Part shown: one piece after another, positions 54,901-64,000 of the stretch
How the letters are laid out: every line of letters starts with the position of its first letter
Numbering within the stretch: the stretch's first letter is position 1
Assembly (NCBI RefSeq): GCF_041296385.1
Contig: NC_091019.1
Coordinates: 12,478,531 to 12,542,530 of the forward strand
Length of the DNA stretch: 64,000 bases
DNA from: Aphelocoma coerulescens
Taxonomy: Eukaryota > Chordata > Aves > Passeriformes > Corvidae
Reading direction: 5' to 3'
Translations under genes and position numbers: made by a program
The notes under the pieces: model-generated
What the model was told of the DNA's origin: nothing
Seen by the model: only the letters and a program-made list of their open reading frames with translations
Databases searched by the model: none

Positions 54901-55367
54901 TTCTGTAACGTGCTCGCTTTTTTTGCTTGGTGTGGTAATGGGAGAACTTGCAAAGCCAGCTCAGGTTTATTGCTTCCATCAGTCCCTGCAGAAGCTGTGA
55001 GCAGGTACTTGCATCACCCACCCGTTACATCCACGCTGCTGAATGCAGGGCAGCAGTGGGACTCCCACATCCCTCAGCTTATTCTTTGGCTCTCCTTCCA
55101 CGAAAATCCAAATTTCTCACTCTGGACAAGTGCTGATGCTTCTAAATGCCACTGCACTGCCCCTGCAGTGGCCAGAGCTGAGGACAGTGCACTGCTGCTT
55201 GTACCTGAGGGAGCCCCTTGTCCCATCAGAAAGGGAAGAGGTGATGCTGTCATCCCTTGGTGTATCTTTCCATTTGCTTTGCACACAAGGCAACGCCACA
55301 GAATCCCAGTCCTGGCAGATTCTTAAATCACACTCAATTGGGAACACTTGTTAAGCCTTATTAAGAG
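51985..55367. other. Intergenic, left of the RASSF10 3' end
   Basis: No gene is recognised. A 148-codon frame at 54,880-55,326 overlaps others in both strands and has no family resemblance. A G-run plus T-run stretch lies at about 54,168-54,180. Stretches around 52,930-53,160 are AT-rich and repeat-free. Confidence 0.55.
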
Positions 55368-57091
55368 TTTTATTAGCTCTAAAAATAGGTTCTTAAATGT
55401 TTTCCAAGGTTGACTAAAATGTGAAAAACAATTATATAATCAGTGTTTAAAATAAACCACAGTTTGTTACAACTGAGACCCATTCAGTGGAATAACATTT
55501 ATCAAGAGTCATAGCATATAGAAAATTGTGCAGCCTCTGCAAATCCACAGACAGTATTTCTCTGCTTGCTTTCAAACTGAGTAGTTCCTGAATCTAATTT
55601 TCTGATGTCCACCAGAATTCCTTCCAGCAAGAACACTGCAAGAATGGAACACAGTCTTTGGGTGAGAAGGCTGCGAGGTTTTTTAATAAAAATAAAGAAC
55701 TGGTCTATTGGTGTACCCCATTTTTTATGCTTTCTTATTGTTAAATGAAAACTTTTATAAATAACCTTACATAAATAAAAATCTCAGAAGTTTTAAAAAG
55801 TTCATACCATCAGTCGGACCTGACTCAACCTTCTCCAGTCTCTCACTGTTTAAACTATTTCTGCAATTATTCTGGAATACAAGAATCCTTAATGTCTCTT
55901 ATTGCAAGAGCAGATCATATATTTTGGGCAAGAGTTAAGCTGCAGAGGAAGATTTGGCAATTAAGTGAAATGCATGTTACAGCTGATGGCTGGTTTGGTT
56001 TTTTTTTTGTTGTTGTTGGAATAACTGAAAAGATTAAGCTGTAGTGCAGGTAGGGCTTGAGTCATGCTTTTATCGTTGCATCTCTTAGCCTGATATGAAC
56101 TCTGTTATTAAAAATGGTAGCTCAAGCTGATTCTGTACTTTGTTTATCTACAACCAAGCTCAGCCAAAGATCAGCTAGCCTAGGTGAAAAAATGTAGTTG
56201 AAGGCTGTGTACATACAGGCACTGCTAATTACCTTCCATGTCTGCCAAATGACTATAGATACTAACAGATTTCTTAGTATGCCTTTAAACAAAGCACTCT
56301 TATCTATGCATAAGAAAAAGCACTACGCAGAGCAGAGTTAATACAACATGTTAACCTATATTTTGATTTAGTTTGTTCCTTAGAAAAAGAAAAAAATGAA
56401 GTAATTTATCACCCCTTTTTGTTGCCAAAAGGAACTGCAGTACCGTCCAAAAGCTTGCGCCCTGGGAGACCCCAGTGTCAGTAGTACTGACGCCTCTTCT
56501 CCTCCGTAGTGTTTAAATGATCAGCAGCTTTAGTGTCGTTTTGCCTGTAAAGGAGGCGGGTGTGTATCTGTGCCAGCCAGTATAGCCCAGTATAACCCAC
56601 CGGGAGCCACCGTCTGACTCTGCAATGCCGAGAACCTGTTCGGGAGATCCTGATCCCCACCCGGGAGCGCGTCCTGGCCTTTTGCTCGTGAAGAGCTCAA
56701 CCGGAGCATCCTTGGACTACAGTGGGGAGATCGTGGGCAGCCGGAGGATAAAAAGGCCCGGCAAGAAAACCTTCGGAGGGAAGCAAGCGGCAAGATTTAA
56801 GGAGCGAGCAATCCCAGACGTGAAAGAAACACAAACACGCTGTGGGTTTTCTCTTCCTTAGATAAAAGCACTGGCGAGCCAGCCTAAACGCTGCCCGCGG
56901 ATGACTAGTCAGAACAAGTTCAAACTCCAGAGCTCAAATTAAAATGTTTCCTCTGTGTGACTGCCTCCTGAGCCGGGAGTTTCCTCGCCAGCCCCACATC
57001 TGCCCGCAGTCCTCCACCGCCCTCTGCCCCGGCAGCCCCGCTCCGCCCGCCCGCCCCGTGCCCGGGCTGGCTGCGGCGGGGCGGGCGGGCG
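55368..57091 (-). other. RASSF10: Probable RASSF10 3' untranslated region
   Basis: Downstream of the stop the sequence turns from GC-rich to AT-rich within about 700 bases. Reading on the minus strand, the first poly(A) signals found are ATTAAA at 55,687-55,682 and AATAAA at 55,373-55,368, giving possible 3' UTRs of about 1.4 or 1.7 kb. A short palindrome (GTCAGTA, one base, TACTGAC) lies at 56,477-56,491. No coding frame with family resemblance is seen. The end of the transcript is inferred only from signals; RNA 3' ends would settle it. Confidence 0.45.
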
Positions 57092-58900
57092 CTACACGAG
57101 GGACTCGCAGACGGGCAGCGAGTCCGAGTCCTGGCTGTGCATGGAGCTCAGCCCCGTGTCCGAGTCCTCGTCGTTGTCGGCGCGGTCCTTGCGCAGCGCC
57201 CGCGCCTGCTCCACCCAGCCGCCCCCCGCCGCCGCCGGCCGCCCCCCTCCCGCCGCCCCGCGCGGCTCCGCCGGCGCCTCCGCCACGTCCAGGGTGCCCA
57301 GCGTCTCCAGCAGGCGCTGCAGCTCCCGCTCCTTGTCCTCCCACGCCCGCTGCGTGCAGTCCAGGTCGGTCTTGACGGCCTCCAGGTCCGTGCTCAGCTT
57401 GAGACCGATGTAGAGGCTGGTGCTCAACTGGGTCTTGACCCGCTCGTGCTCCAGGTGCAGCTCGCCCTCGCCGCCGCCGCTCAGCTCCGTGGTGTCGCAG
57501 TCCGTGTCGGCCAGCCCCGGCCCCGCCGCCAGCTCCAGCTCCTCCCGCCGCCGCTTCATCCAGCGCTCGTTGAGCTCCTCCTGGATCTCGGCGGCCAGGT
57601 GCTCCAGCAGCTCCTCCTGCTGCGCCCGCTGCTCCTGCAGCTGCAGCACCTCCTCGCACTTCCTGGCGTAGTCCTCCTCGGGGCGGCCGGCGGCGAGCTG
57701 GCCCGGCTCCCGGCCCGGCTCGGGCTCGCCGCCGCCCGTGCCCACCAGGTAGGTGTCCTGCACGTAGTTGACGCCGTGCCGCTTCATGCGGTCCAGGTGG
57801 ATCTTAGCCTCGTACCTGTCGATCTCGCGGTCCAGCTCGCGGAGCCGCTGGATCTGCTGTCGGATGGTGTGGTCCTGCGAGAGCACCAGGTGCACCAGCG
57901 TCTCCATCCTCTCCGCCGACGAGGCCTCCCGGGCCAGCGGCTGCTGCCGCTTCTTGTTGATCTTGGCCAGCTTGCGGAAGGCTTTCCGCACCACCCGCCG
58001 CTGCCGCTCCTGCGTGAGCGCCAGGCTGGCGCGGGCCGCCCCCAGGCCGCGGCCGGGGCGCTCCTTGCTCAGCACCACCCGCGCCTCGGCGCTGCGCGGC
58101 CCCGCGTTGGGCAGCGAAGCCTCGCTGCGCACCAGCACGAAGCGCACGTTCTCCTGCTCGTCCCCCCACGCCACCCAGAGCCGCAGGATCTTCGTCTTGT
58201 TGGGCAGGATCCGCTCGAAGCCGCGCCACTTCTCCACGATGCAGTAGGAGTGCGGCGGCCCCGACAGCATCCCGCCGGCGGGCTCGGGCGGCGCCGGGCG
58301 CTGCCGCCGGTGGTGGCTGTCCTCCAGCAGCACCCGCACCACGTCCGAGCAGGTGGTCCGCCGGGAGAGCCCGGAGATCAGCTTCTCCTCCTGGCAGATC
58401 CACACCGAGATCTTCCGCTCCTCGGGCTCCATCGGGGCGGCTGCGGGCGGGCGGCCGGGGCCGCGGGCTCAGGGCTGGCCGGGCAGCCGCTCCATGGGGA
58501 GCGCTCGGCGGAGGCGCGGCGCTGCCCGCCCGCCCGGCTTCAGGGCGGCCGGGATGCCTTGCCGTCCCCTCCCCGCCCGCGGCACCCCGCCCGTGCGCTC
58601 CGCCGGCCGCTCCACCCCTTCCTGCCCGGTGCGGCGGGGCCGCCGGGGGCGGGGGGCCGGCCCGGTGCGCTGGGAGCCGCCGCGGTCCTGTCCGCTGCCC
58701 GCGGCCCGCCGGGATCCGCTCTCCTCACGTGGGCGCCCCGCGGCTCACGCCCCGCAGCCCGCGCAGAAATCCGCCGGCGCGGACACTTCGGGCCGGGTCG
58801 CCGTCGCCTCCGTGTCCCCCTTCTCCGTGCCCTGCCTGTGCCGCGAACGAGCGAACGAGCGGCGTCGGGGATCTTCCGAAGTGCCGAGGGACAAGAGCGA
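56950..58900. promoter_or_regulatory. CpG island covering RASSF10 and its promoter
   Basis: CpG dinucleotides are very frequent across this span, while flanking DNA on both sides is AT-leaning and CpG-poor. The island covers the whole coding region as well as the upstream leader. A lighter CpG-containing shoulder continues leftward to about 56,440. The CpG richness explains why the opposite strand of the gene stays open for a very long stretch (57,137-58,933); that frame is a composition effect and not a gene. Confidence 0.85.
57092..58432 (-). CDS. RASSF10: Ras association domain family member 10, single-exon, 446 residues
   Basis: An N-terminal RASSF protein (RASSF7-10 group: Ras-association domain at the N terminus, no SARAH domain). 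Family members are coiled-coil adaptors linked to mitotic progression, centrosomes and growth restraint. Seen here: an uninterrupted frame from ATG (58,432-58,430) to TAG (57,094-57,092). Residues about 6-103 form the Ras-association fold, opening with [12 protein letters not shown] and the [16 protein letters not shown] segment, and closing with the [18 protein letters not shown] strand. Residues 39-60 are a low-complexity insert rich in His/Arg/Pro. Heptad-like charged helices lie at about 138-218, 252-301 and 322-378. A Gly/Ala-rich linker at about 386-405 leads to an acidic tail containing [15 protein letters not shown] and ending ESLV. The start is fixed because the family homology begins at once after this ATG; +4 is G, -3 is C. 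RASSF9 is the nearest alternative, but the N-terminal wording and lack of introns favour RASSF10. Human RASSF10 is about 507 residues, so this copy is shorter, mainly in linkers. Third positions are strongly GC-biased, unlike the AT-leaning surroundings. Confidence 0.95.
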   Translation of the reverse strand: MEPEERKISVWICQEEKLISGLSRRTTCSDVVRVLLEDSHHRRQRPAPPEPAGGMLSGPPHSYCIVEKWRGFERILPNKTKILRLWVAWGDEQENVRFVLVRSEASLPNAGPRSAEARVVLSKERPGRGLGAARASLALTQERQRRVVRKAFRKLAKINKKRQQPLAREASSAERMETLVHLVLSQDHTIRQQIQRLRELDREIDRYEAKIHLDRMKRHGVNYVQDTYLVGTGGGEPEPGREPGQLAAGRPEEDYARKCEEVLQLQEQRAQQEELLEHLAAEIQEELNERWMKRRREELELAAGPGLADTDCDTTELSGGGEGELHLEHERVKTQLSTSLYIGLKLSTDLEAVKTDLDCTQRAWEDKERELQRLLETLGTLDVAEAPAEPRGAAGGGRPAAAGGGWVEQARALRKDRADNDEDSDTGLSSMHSQDSDSLPVCESLV

Positions 58901-58960
58901 ATCCTGGAGCTTCAAAGGGAAAGCCAGAAGTAGTGAGGAATTTCCAGTTTTAGTAAATCA
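58433..58960 (-). promoter_or_regulatory. RASSF10: RASSF10 promoter and 5' leader, CpG-island type
   Basis: The sequence upstream of the ATG is very GC- and CpG-rich and shows no TATA box in minus-strand orientation. GC boxes of Sp/KLF type are visible at 58,434-58,440, 58,571-58,578, 58,585-58,592 and 58,645-58,655. A canonical CACGTG E-box lies at 58,726-58,731. CpG density falls off after about 58,900. These are the marks of a TATA-less CpG promoter with dispersed starts; the exact start site is not visible. In human the RASSF10 CpG island is known to be silenced by methylation in tumours. That this island drives the bird gene is inferred from position. Confidence 0.7.
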
Positions 58961-61043
58961 TCCGCCTGTAATTAGGAAATTCATGTTTGTGAAGCACTTC
59001 GCAGATGAAATATGCAAAGGACGGGAATGTCTAAGTGCTATTAAAATACTAGCTGAGCCAGATTTTAATGGGAGCTTGCTGTGTACTTTGATGGGAACGG
59101 GATCGGTCCCGGAGTGTGGATTAAAATGAGAAGATGTGAAAAATAGTAATAAAACGCAGGGTTGTGGCACTGATTTTCACTGATTGCATCACAGAGTTCA
59201 CGGACCTAGGCTTTTCTAAGTGATTAAAAAAGTACTATAATGGGCAAAGAAAAAAACTCTCTCAAACCTGAACCTTCCGAGGGAGTTTGAGAGCCAACAA
59301 AATCGGTGTGCCCTGTGGAGAGGACTTTTGCCTGGATAAGGTTTATGTTCCAGTCAGCGGAACAGAACGGAGTTGTGGCATTGCAGCCTAACTCCTGTCA
59401 TTCTGCTGTTCGAAACGGTGGAGCTGGGGCACACCGAGCAGCGAGGGAGCGATTATGTAGCCTAATGTCCTCTTTTCCCCTAAAGTAACAGGCTCGGTGC
59501 GCTGTGCGAGCTTCTGCTGTGTTTACGTGGAAGGGCTAGTCCTGGAGAAGGAAGCCTGCCTCTGCTCTGGCTGCGTAAGGCAGCTAATTGCGGTGGTGGT
59601 TTCTGACGTGCAGCCTCCTGTCCCGTGAGGAAGTGGGCTGAGGGACCACCGACTGCCAGCATTCCTGGAGCTGAAGATCACGGGGATCCTGTGCCCGCTG
59701 CTAACGTCCCTTTCCTGTGTTACTGCAGGTTAAAGGACTCCAAACCGAGCTGGCCGCTGCGTGTTGCAATTAGGGCACGCAAGATAAAGGTGATGGTAAC
59801 AGGCTGGATTTGCTTCCTGACCACAGCCACCTTATGTTAAAGCTGCAAATTCCTGTCCAACGGTAATCGGTGTGGCACTGCCAATTCCAAGGGCAAGGCG
59901 TTTTGCTCTCAGGATGTATCAGAAGTGCTGGGTCGCTGTGCTTTGTGTAGAGGAAAGTGTTTGCCGATGGAAGGTTATTCCCAAGGTGTGCAGGCTTTTT
60001 TTTTGTTCAGTGGGTTAGTTATGCCTAAAAGCATCATCCACTCCAGAGCAGAGGAAGGTGGGTCCAGCAATGGCAGCCCTGTAAGAGAACAAAATGACTT
60101 TAACAAAAGAGGTGGTCAGGACTCTGGGACAAATCTGACAGCTCACACTGCCCCAGGATAACAGGGTGTTGAACAGGAATGGGATGTGAAACAGGACAAT
60201 ATGATTCGGCTTTGACTCTGGAAGGTTCAAGATTTTAAAAAACCCTTCAGGAGAGTAGGAAAAGAAGCCTTGTTGCTCTCATCAGGCTGTCAGAAAGCTG
60301 GAAAAACAGACCATTCCTTGTTGTCGTCTGAAGAATCAGGTGCAGCAAAGGGATTAATGAGGCAGTGAGAAACTGTCCAAGTCCTTTACTGGTGGCTCCT
60401 TGCCTTTCCCATTCAGTTTTAATCTTGTTTTACATGTGTTTCCTATGAGAATGTCTGTACCTATTTTCTTTTGGCAAAGAACAGTACAGGAAGAGCAGGT
60501 TGTGATTTGAAGAGGCATCTCATGCTCCCCACAGGTCAAGCTGCTCCAACTTGTCTGACTGCCTGTATCTATCCGGTATCCAAGCCTGGCTTAGTGCAAT
60601 AAAATTGGAAGATGATCGTTCCATCTTTCCTTGACCACACCTCTGTGTGTGGAAAGCTGGCTCTGCCTCCCCAGTGAAGCCCCCAAGGCAGCATTGCCAG
60701 AGAGAGGATGAAGATGTTGGCAGTTTGGTTGGAGGCAGTAAGAGTACAATAAAGATTAAGAAGGCAAACACTCGATTTTGGTAGGATATACCTATTAGAT
60801 GTGTGTATATAATGCATGATTTAAAAGATGGCATTCAAAATTCACATTGCTGGATCTCAAGTTTAACCCTCAGGAATTTTGATTTAGTCTGTCTGCAAAC
60901 TCAGGAAACTGCCAGCAAAGCTTCAAAAGTTTGAAGTGCTGTGTCTGAACTAAAGTTTGGGCTGTGCTGTGCTGAATCCCAAAAGGCAACTGAATGCAAG
61001 CACACTTTTGCCTTTGCTCCCAGGATCTTATAGCAGAGAAAGG

Positions 61044-61165
61044 TGGTGCTATTATCTCATTTTAAAGATAAGAATGCTCTGGCATAAAGGAATTGAGTGC
61101 CTTGCCTAAGGTTATACAGCAAGGCAGCAGCAGTGTCACGAAGCAAATCAGGTTCCTTCACTCTG
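61044..61165 (-). mobile_element. MIR-like SINE remnant
   Basis: The plus strand reads ATTATCTCATTTTAAAGATA, then a decayed GAGGCA-like segment, then TTGAGTGCCTTGCCTAAGG and TTATACAGCAAGGCAGCAG. This follows the reverse complement of a MIR element (fraction ending in the ATTATCCCCATTTTACAGATG and CTTGCCCAAGGTCACACAGC motifs). Age and divergence fit a pre-avian insertion. The match is by recalled consensus only. Confidence 0.55.
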
Positions 61166-62716
61166 GCACCATTAGTCACTGAACTCCATGCTCTCCTCCT
61201 CTCCTTCTTTTAATTATTCCATGAGAAAGGGAGGTGAGGAGGAATCCATTAGTTCAACAGCTACAGATGGTGATAAAACAAAAGTACAAGCTCAGCAGAG
61301 AGTATTTACCTCTGGTGAAGCAATGGGAGGCAGTGGCACTCCAGCTCCTTCAGACGCCTCCGTCCTGGTGGAGGCAAATCTCCTCCAGCCAACTGTGCCT
61401 GCAAACCTGCAACACTCACCAGTGTCAGTAGAATATCAAATTGGAGGGAAGGACTGCTGCTCCTCTCTTCATTCCCTTCCCCACAGAGCAGTGATGCGTG
61501 AGGTCTTCTATAACTTCTGCAACAAGCATATCACATAATTAAAATGGAGAATGTGATAAATATGGTCTCCTGTAATGCAGAGGCTGTTTCTGTGCTGCCT
61601 TGTCAATGCACAGCTGACAGCATGCTCTTTTTTTCTGAAGCACAAACTCCCTTGACAGAATGCTATCCAGAACTTACTTCACAGTCTGTATTTTTTTCAC
61701 TTGTTTCATAAATTGCAAAATTTCAAAGTTGATGATATTCTTAAGAGCTGCCTAAGCCCCAGAAGGAGAGTTTTGAGTTTAGTATTTTAGGCTGTATTGA
61801 AAAGTTCAGTCCCAGATATGGATTAGTTTATTTTTATCCACTACAGGAGAATTACAAGGCCAAGTGATGAGAAATCAGATATATTTTGGTATTTCACTTG
61901 AAGTTCTATTTTTTCCTTTTCATTGAGGTGTGCAAATAAATTATCAAGTCTTTTGTGATAAGAACAGCATTCCTATTATGGGGTAGGATAGTGAGATGTC
62001 TGTTTTGTTGGGTTTTTTTCAATTTGAGCTGAACTATCAGAATGAAATTGCAGCCCTGATATTTTTAATAAATAAAATGATGCAAGACTTTAATTTTTTG
62101 AAACTAAACCAAATAAATACAAAGGTATTTTCTGCTTCCATAATTCCTATAGCAGGAATGAGGAGGAACTCTTAGAATACTCTGAGACACAGAATTAATT
62201 TCTTTCAAATGCATTTAAATGGAGAAAGTGTACGGATTCAGATTCAGGGTATTTTTCTTTTTTTCCATGGTGAAGTTGCTTTTACTTTTTAGATCACTCT
62301 CAGGACAATTTACTTATTTTTCCTGAGGTTACAGTTCAAAAGAACACAGCCTAGGCGGATGAGCAAAGGCAGGCTGTAACTGGTAATCTATTGAGCCATC
62401 ACTGTCTGGAGAAGTTGCTCTTTGTTGTGATGCTGAACAGCAACGCTGCTTTCCCAGCTCCTCTTCCTATGTTCCTGTTAATCTCATTTTGTGAGCTTTA
62501 GCTCTTGGTCCCTTTTACTTGTTGCTTTCTAATATTTTGCCTTGACAAACATGGATGAAATCTTGGGACAGAGTCTGACTGGGAGTGTTACAAACTTCTG
62601 CAGTGGCTGCCAACCTTTACAGATTGATGAATAGGGAAGGGGCTACTTGAACTTACAGGTCACTCTCTCACGGGTGATATTCTCATTTGTACCCAGTTTT
62701 TCCTGATGGTATAAAG

Positions 62717-62756
62717 GTGAATAACCAAATCATGCTGTGAATAACCAAATCATCCC
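62717..62756. repeat. 20-base tandem duplication, two copies
   Basis: GTGAATAACCAAATCAT is repeated exactly, with a period of 20 bases (62,717-62,733 and 62,737-62,753). Confidence 0.85.
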
Positions 62757-63927
62757 TAGTTAGTATGCACAGAATTAAACACTTGAAAAACTACCCCTGT
62801 GTTAGCAGCAGTATGCAGACTCCAGTCAAAACAGTTTGTAGTCTTCGACTTTGATTTGGAAGAAAGTTGTTCAGTTTGTATCTGAGCAGCTTTAGACATT
62901 AGAGTGCTTTCTACTTTCAGATGTTCTGTTGAAGACAATGAAGGAACTGGCACTTCAGTTAAAGATGACTTGTAAGAAGTGTAAGGAACTCCTGAAGAGC
63001 TTTTCTAAGCAATAAGCTCTGTGACCTCCTGACCCTTTTCCTTCCGTTCCTAGCATCTGATGGGTGCTGTCCTGCTTCTGAATGCCACCTGTTCAGTCAA
63101 CATATCTGGAAATCTGCAGTCATTACTTGCTTCACATGGCTGGTGATACCTCCTTTCTTATGGGATCCATTTGGGAAGACTGTGGTGTGGCCTGTTTGCA
63201 TAATGGCAGCCAGTACTGGGTTATATTGCTTTGACTGCTTCGTCCAACTTCTTCTCTTTTCATGTGCACACACCCAGAATACAAACAGGTATGTCAGAAG
63301 GAAACTATCTTCAGTGAAGTCAGAGGGGGCTGTGAGGGTAAATCCCTCTGCAGTGCTTTCAAAGTGCACATACGTCTATAGACTGCCATTGAAGAAAACT
63401 ATCAAGATGTATATTTATATTAAAGTGCAGCCTGGAAGTCTTGATGTGATGTAAATGCATGGGAGGCAACTATCCCTGCCTGCTGTCATGCAGCAGGGTA
63501 AGAGCACAGCAGAAATCAGTGCTAAGAATACAGATTTCCAACTCCTCATCTTTGAACAGACTCTTTAGCAATTTGGTTTTGTTTGTTTGCTATATACACT
63601 CTTAGGACAGAAAAGAGTCCTTTTCCCTTTACACCTTCTGTTTCAGATTTTCTTTTGGTATAAGTGAAGAGGACAGAAATAGTTGAATGAAGCAGAAAAC
63701 AGATTTTCCTTCTCATGTGCATAATAGATACACAAAGCTTTGATCCTAAGTAAGTCAGCAGAGCTGCACCGGTAAGCTTTGGGGGAAAATACAAGAAAGA
63801 TCAGACTCAAATTATGGTTATAAACTTCCTTTTCCAAAAAACATTAAGTGTATTTGAAAATGGTTTACTATTACTCTAATAGATTGGTCTGGGTTTGAAT
63901 ACTGCAGCCTTTTCAGCAGTCCTCATG

Positions 63928-64000
63928 AAATGGTGGAAGGCAGCAAGGAGGGTGTGCAGCAAAGTCAAAATCCTGGACTTCAGGAGAGCAGAATTTGGCC
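63928..64000 (+). mobile_element. CR1 LINE ORF2 fragment running off the window
   Basis: The last bases translate from 63,970 as ILDFRRAEFG. This matches the conserved DFRRADFG segment that lies between the endonuclease and reverse transcriptase parts of CR1 ORF2. The upstream ~40 bases are compatible with the preceding CR1 sequence but less clear. The element continues beyond the right edge, so its length and intactness cannot be judged. Confidence 0.6.

Larger units (their letters stand above)
58961..63927. other. Upstream flank of RASSF10, no gene recognised
   Basis: CpG frequency falls through 59,000-59,800. An acceptor-like TTTCCTGTGTTACTGCAG ends at 59,728 on the plus strand and could belong to a transcript leaving the RASSF10 island in the opposite direction. 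Further right are the MIR-like remnant at 61,044 and the 20-base duplication at 62,717. TEAD1 is expected farther right from human gene order, but no exon was recognised. Confidence 0.5.

Noticed and set aside
55285..55320. CR1 start in minus orientation at a CACAGAATCCCAG-like string
   Set aside because: The following bases do not continue the CR1 consensus; the short match is chance.
57137..58933. A 598-codon open frame on the plus strand across RASSF10
   Set aside because: It is the antisense of a GC-rich gene. Its composition (Leu, Arg, Pro, Ala) is what complementing RASSF10 codons gives, and it has no recognisable domain. The same applies to the other long frames at 56,934-58,403 and 58,353-59,129.

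Overview
The window looks like bird chromosomal DNA, or at least sauropsid. It is AT-leaning with sparse genes and repeats. Its interspersed repeats are mostly chicken-repeat-1 (CR1) LINE tails plus worn MIR-like SINE remnants. It holds one recognisable gene in 64 kb. No tRNA, rRNA, CRISPR, prokaryotic or viral gene was seen.

The gene is RASSF10, an intronless N-terminal RASSF family member on the minus strand (57,092-58,432). It lies inside a CpG island of about 2 kb that also covers its TATA-less promoter and 5' leader (58,433 to about 58,960). The AT-rich 3' flank (about 55,370-57,091) is the likely 3' UTR. In human the order is TEAD1, RASSF10, BMAL1 (ARNTL), all on one strand. If that order holds here, the left side of the window is the RASSF10-BMAL1 interval and TEAD1 lies beyond the right edge. 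No exon of either neighbour was recognised.

Region by region: 1-31,180 is non-coding, with CR1 remnants at 16,224, about 22,430 and 24,230, several possible MIR remnants, and low-complexity A/C-, G/T- and C/T-rich tracts. At 31,180-31,900 is an orphan CpG cluster, isolated from any recognised gene, with a TATA-like box and consensus-like splice donors; two small hairpins lie about 0.8 kb to its left. From 31,900 to 55,360 is gene-free DNA broken by two large tetranucleotide arrays. The one at 41,241-41,936 is GGAA-based. The one at 51,521-51,974 is TTTC/TTCC-based. They lie in opposite purine-strand orientation but share an unusual GGAATTC-containing unit. From 59,000 to 63,920 is the upstream flank of RASSF10, with a MIR-like remnant, and the last ~70 bases enter a CR1 ORF2 fragment.

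The most interesting signals are the inverted pair of composite arrays sharing GGAATTC units and the orphan CpG cluster. Nothing in the window shows a new multi-gene system. Deep conservation, transcription and repeat-family names could not be tested here and are marked as inference.
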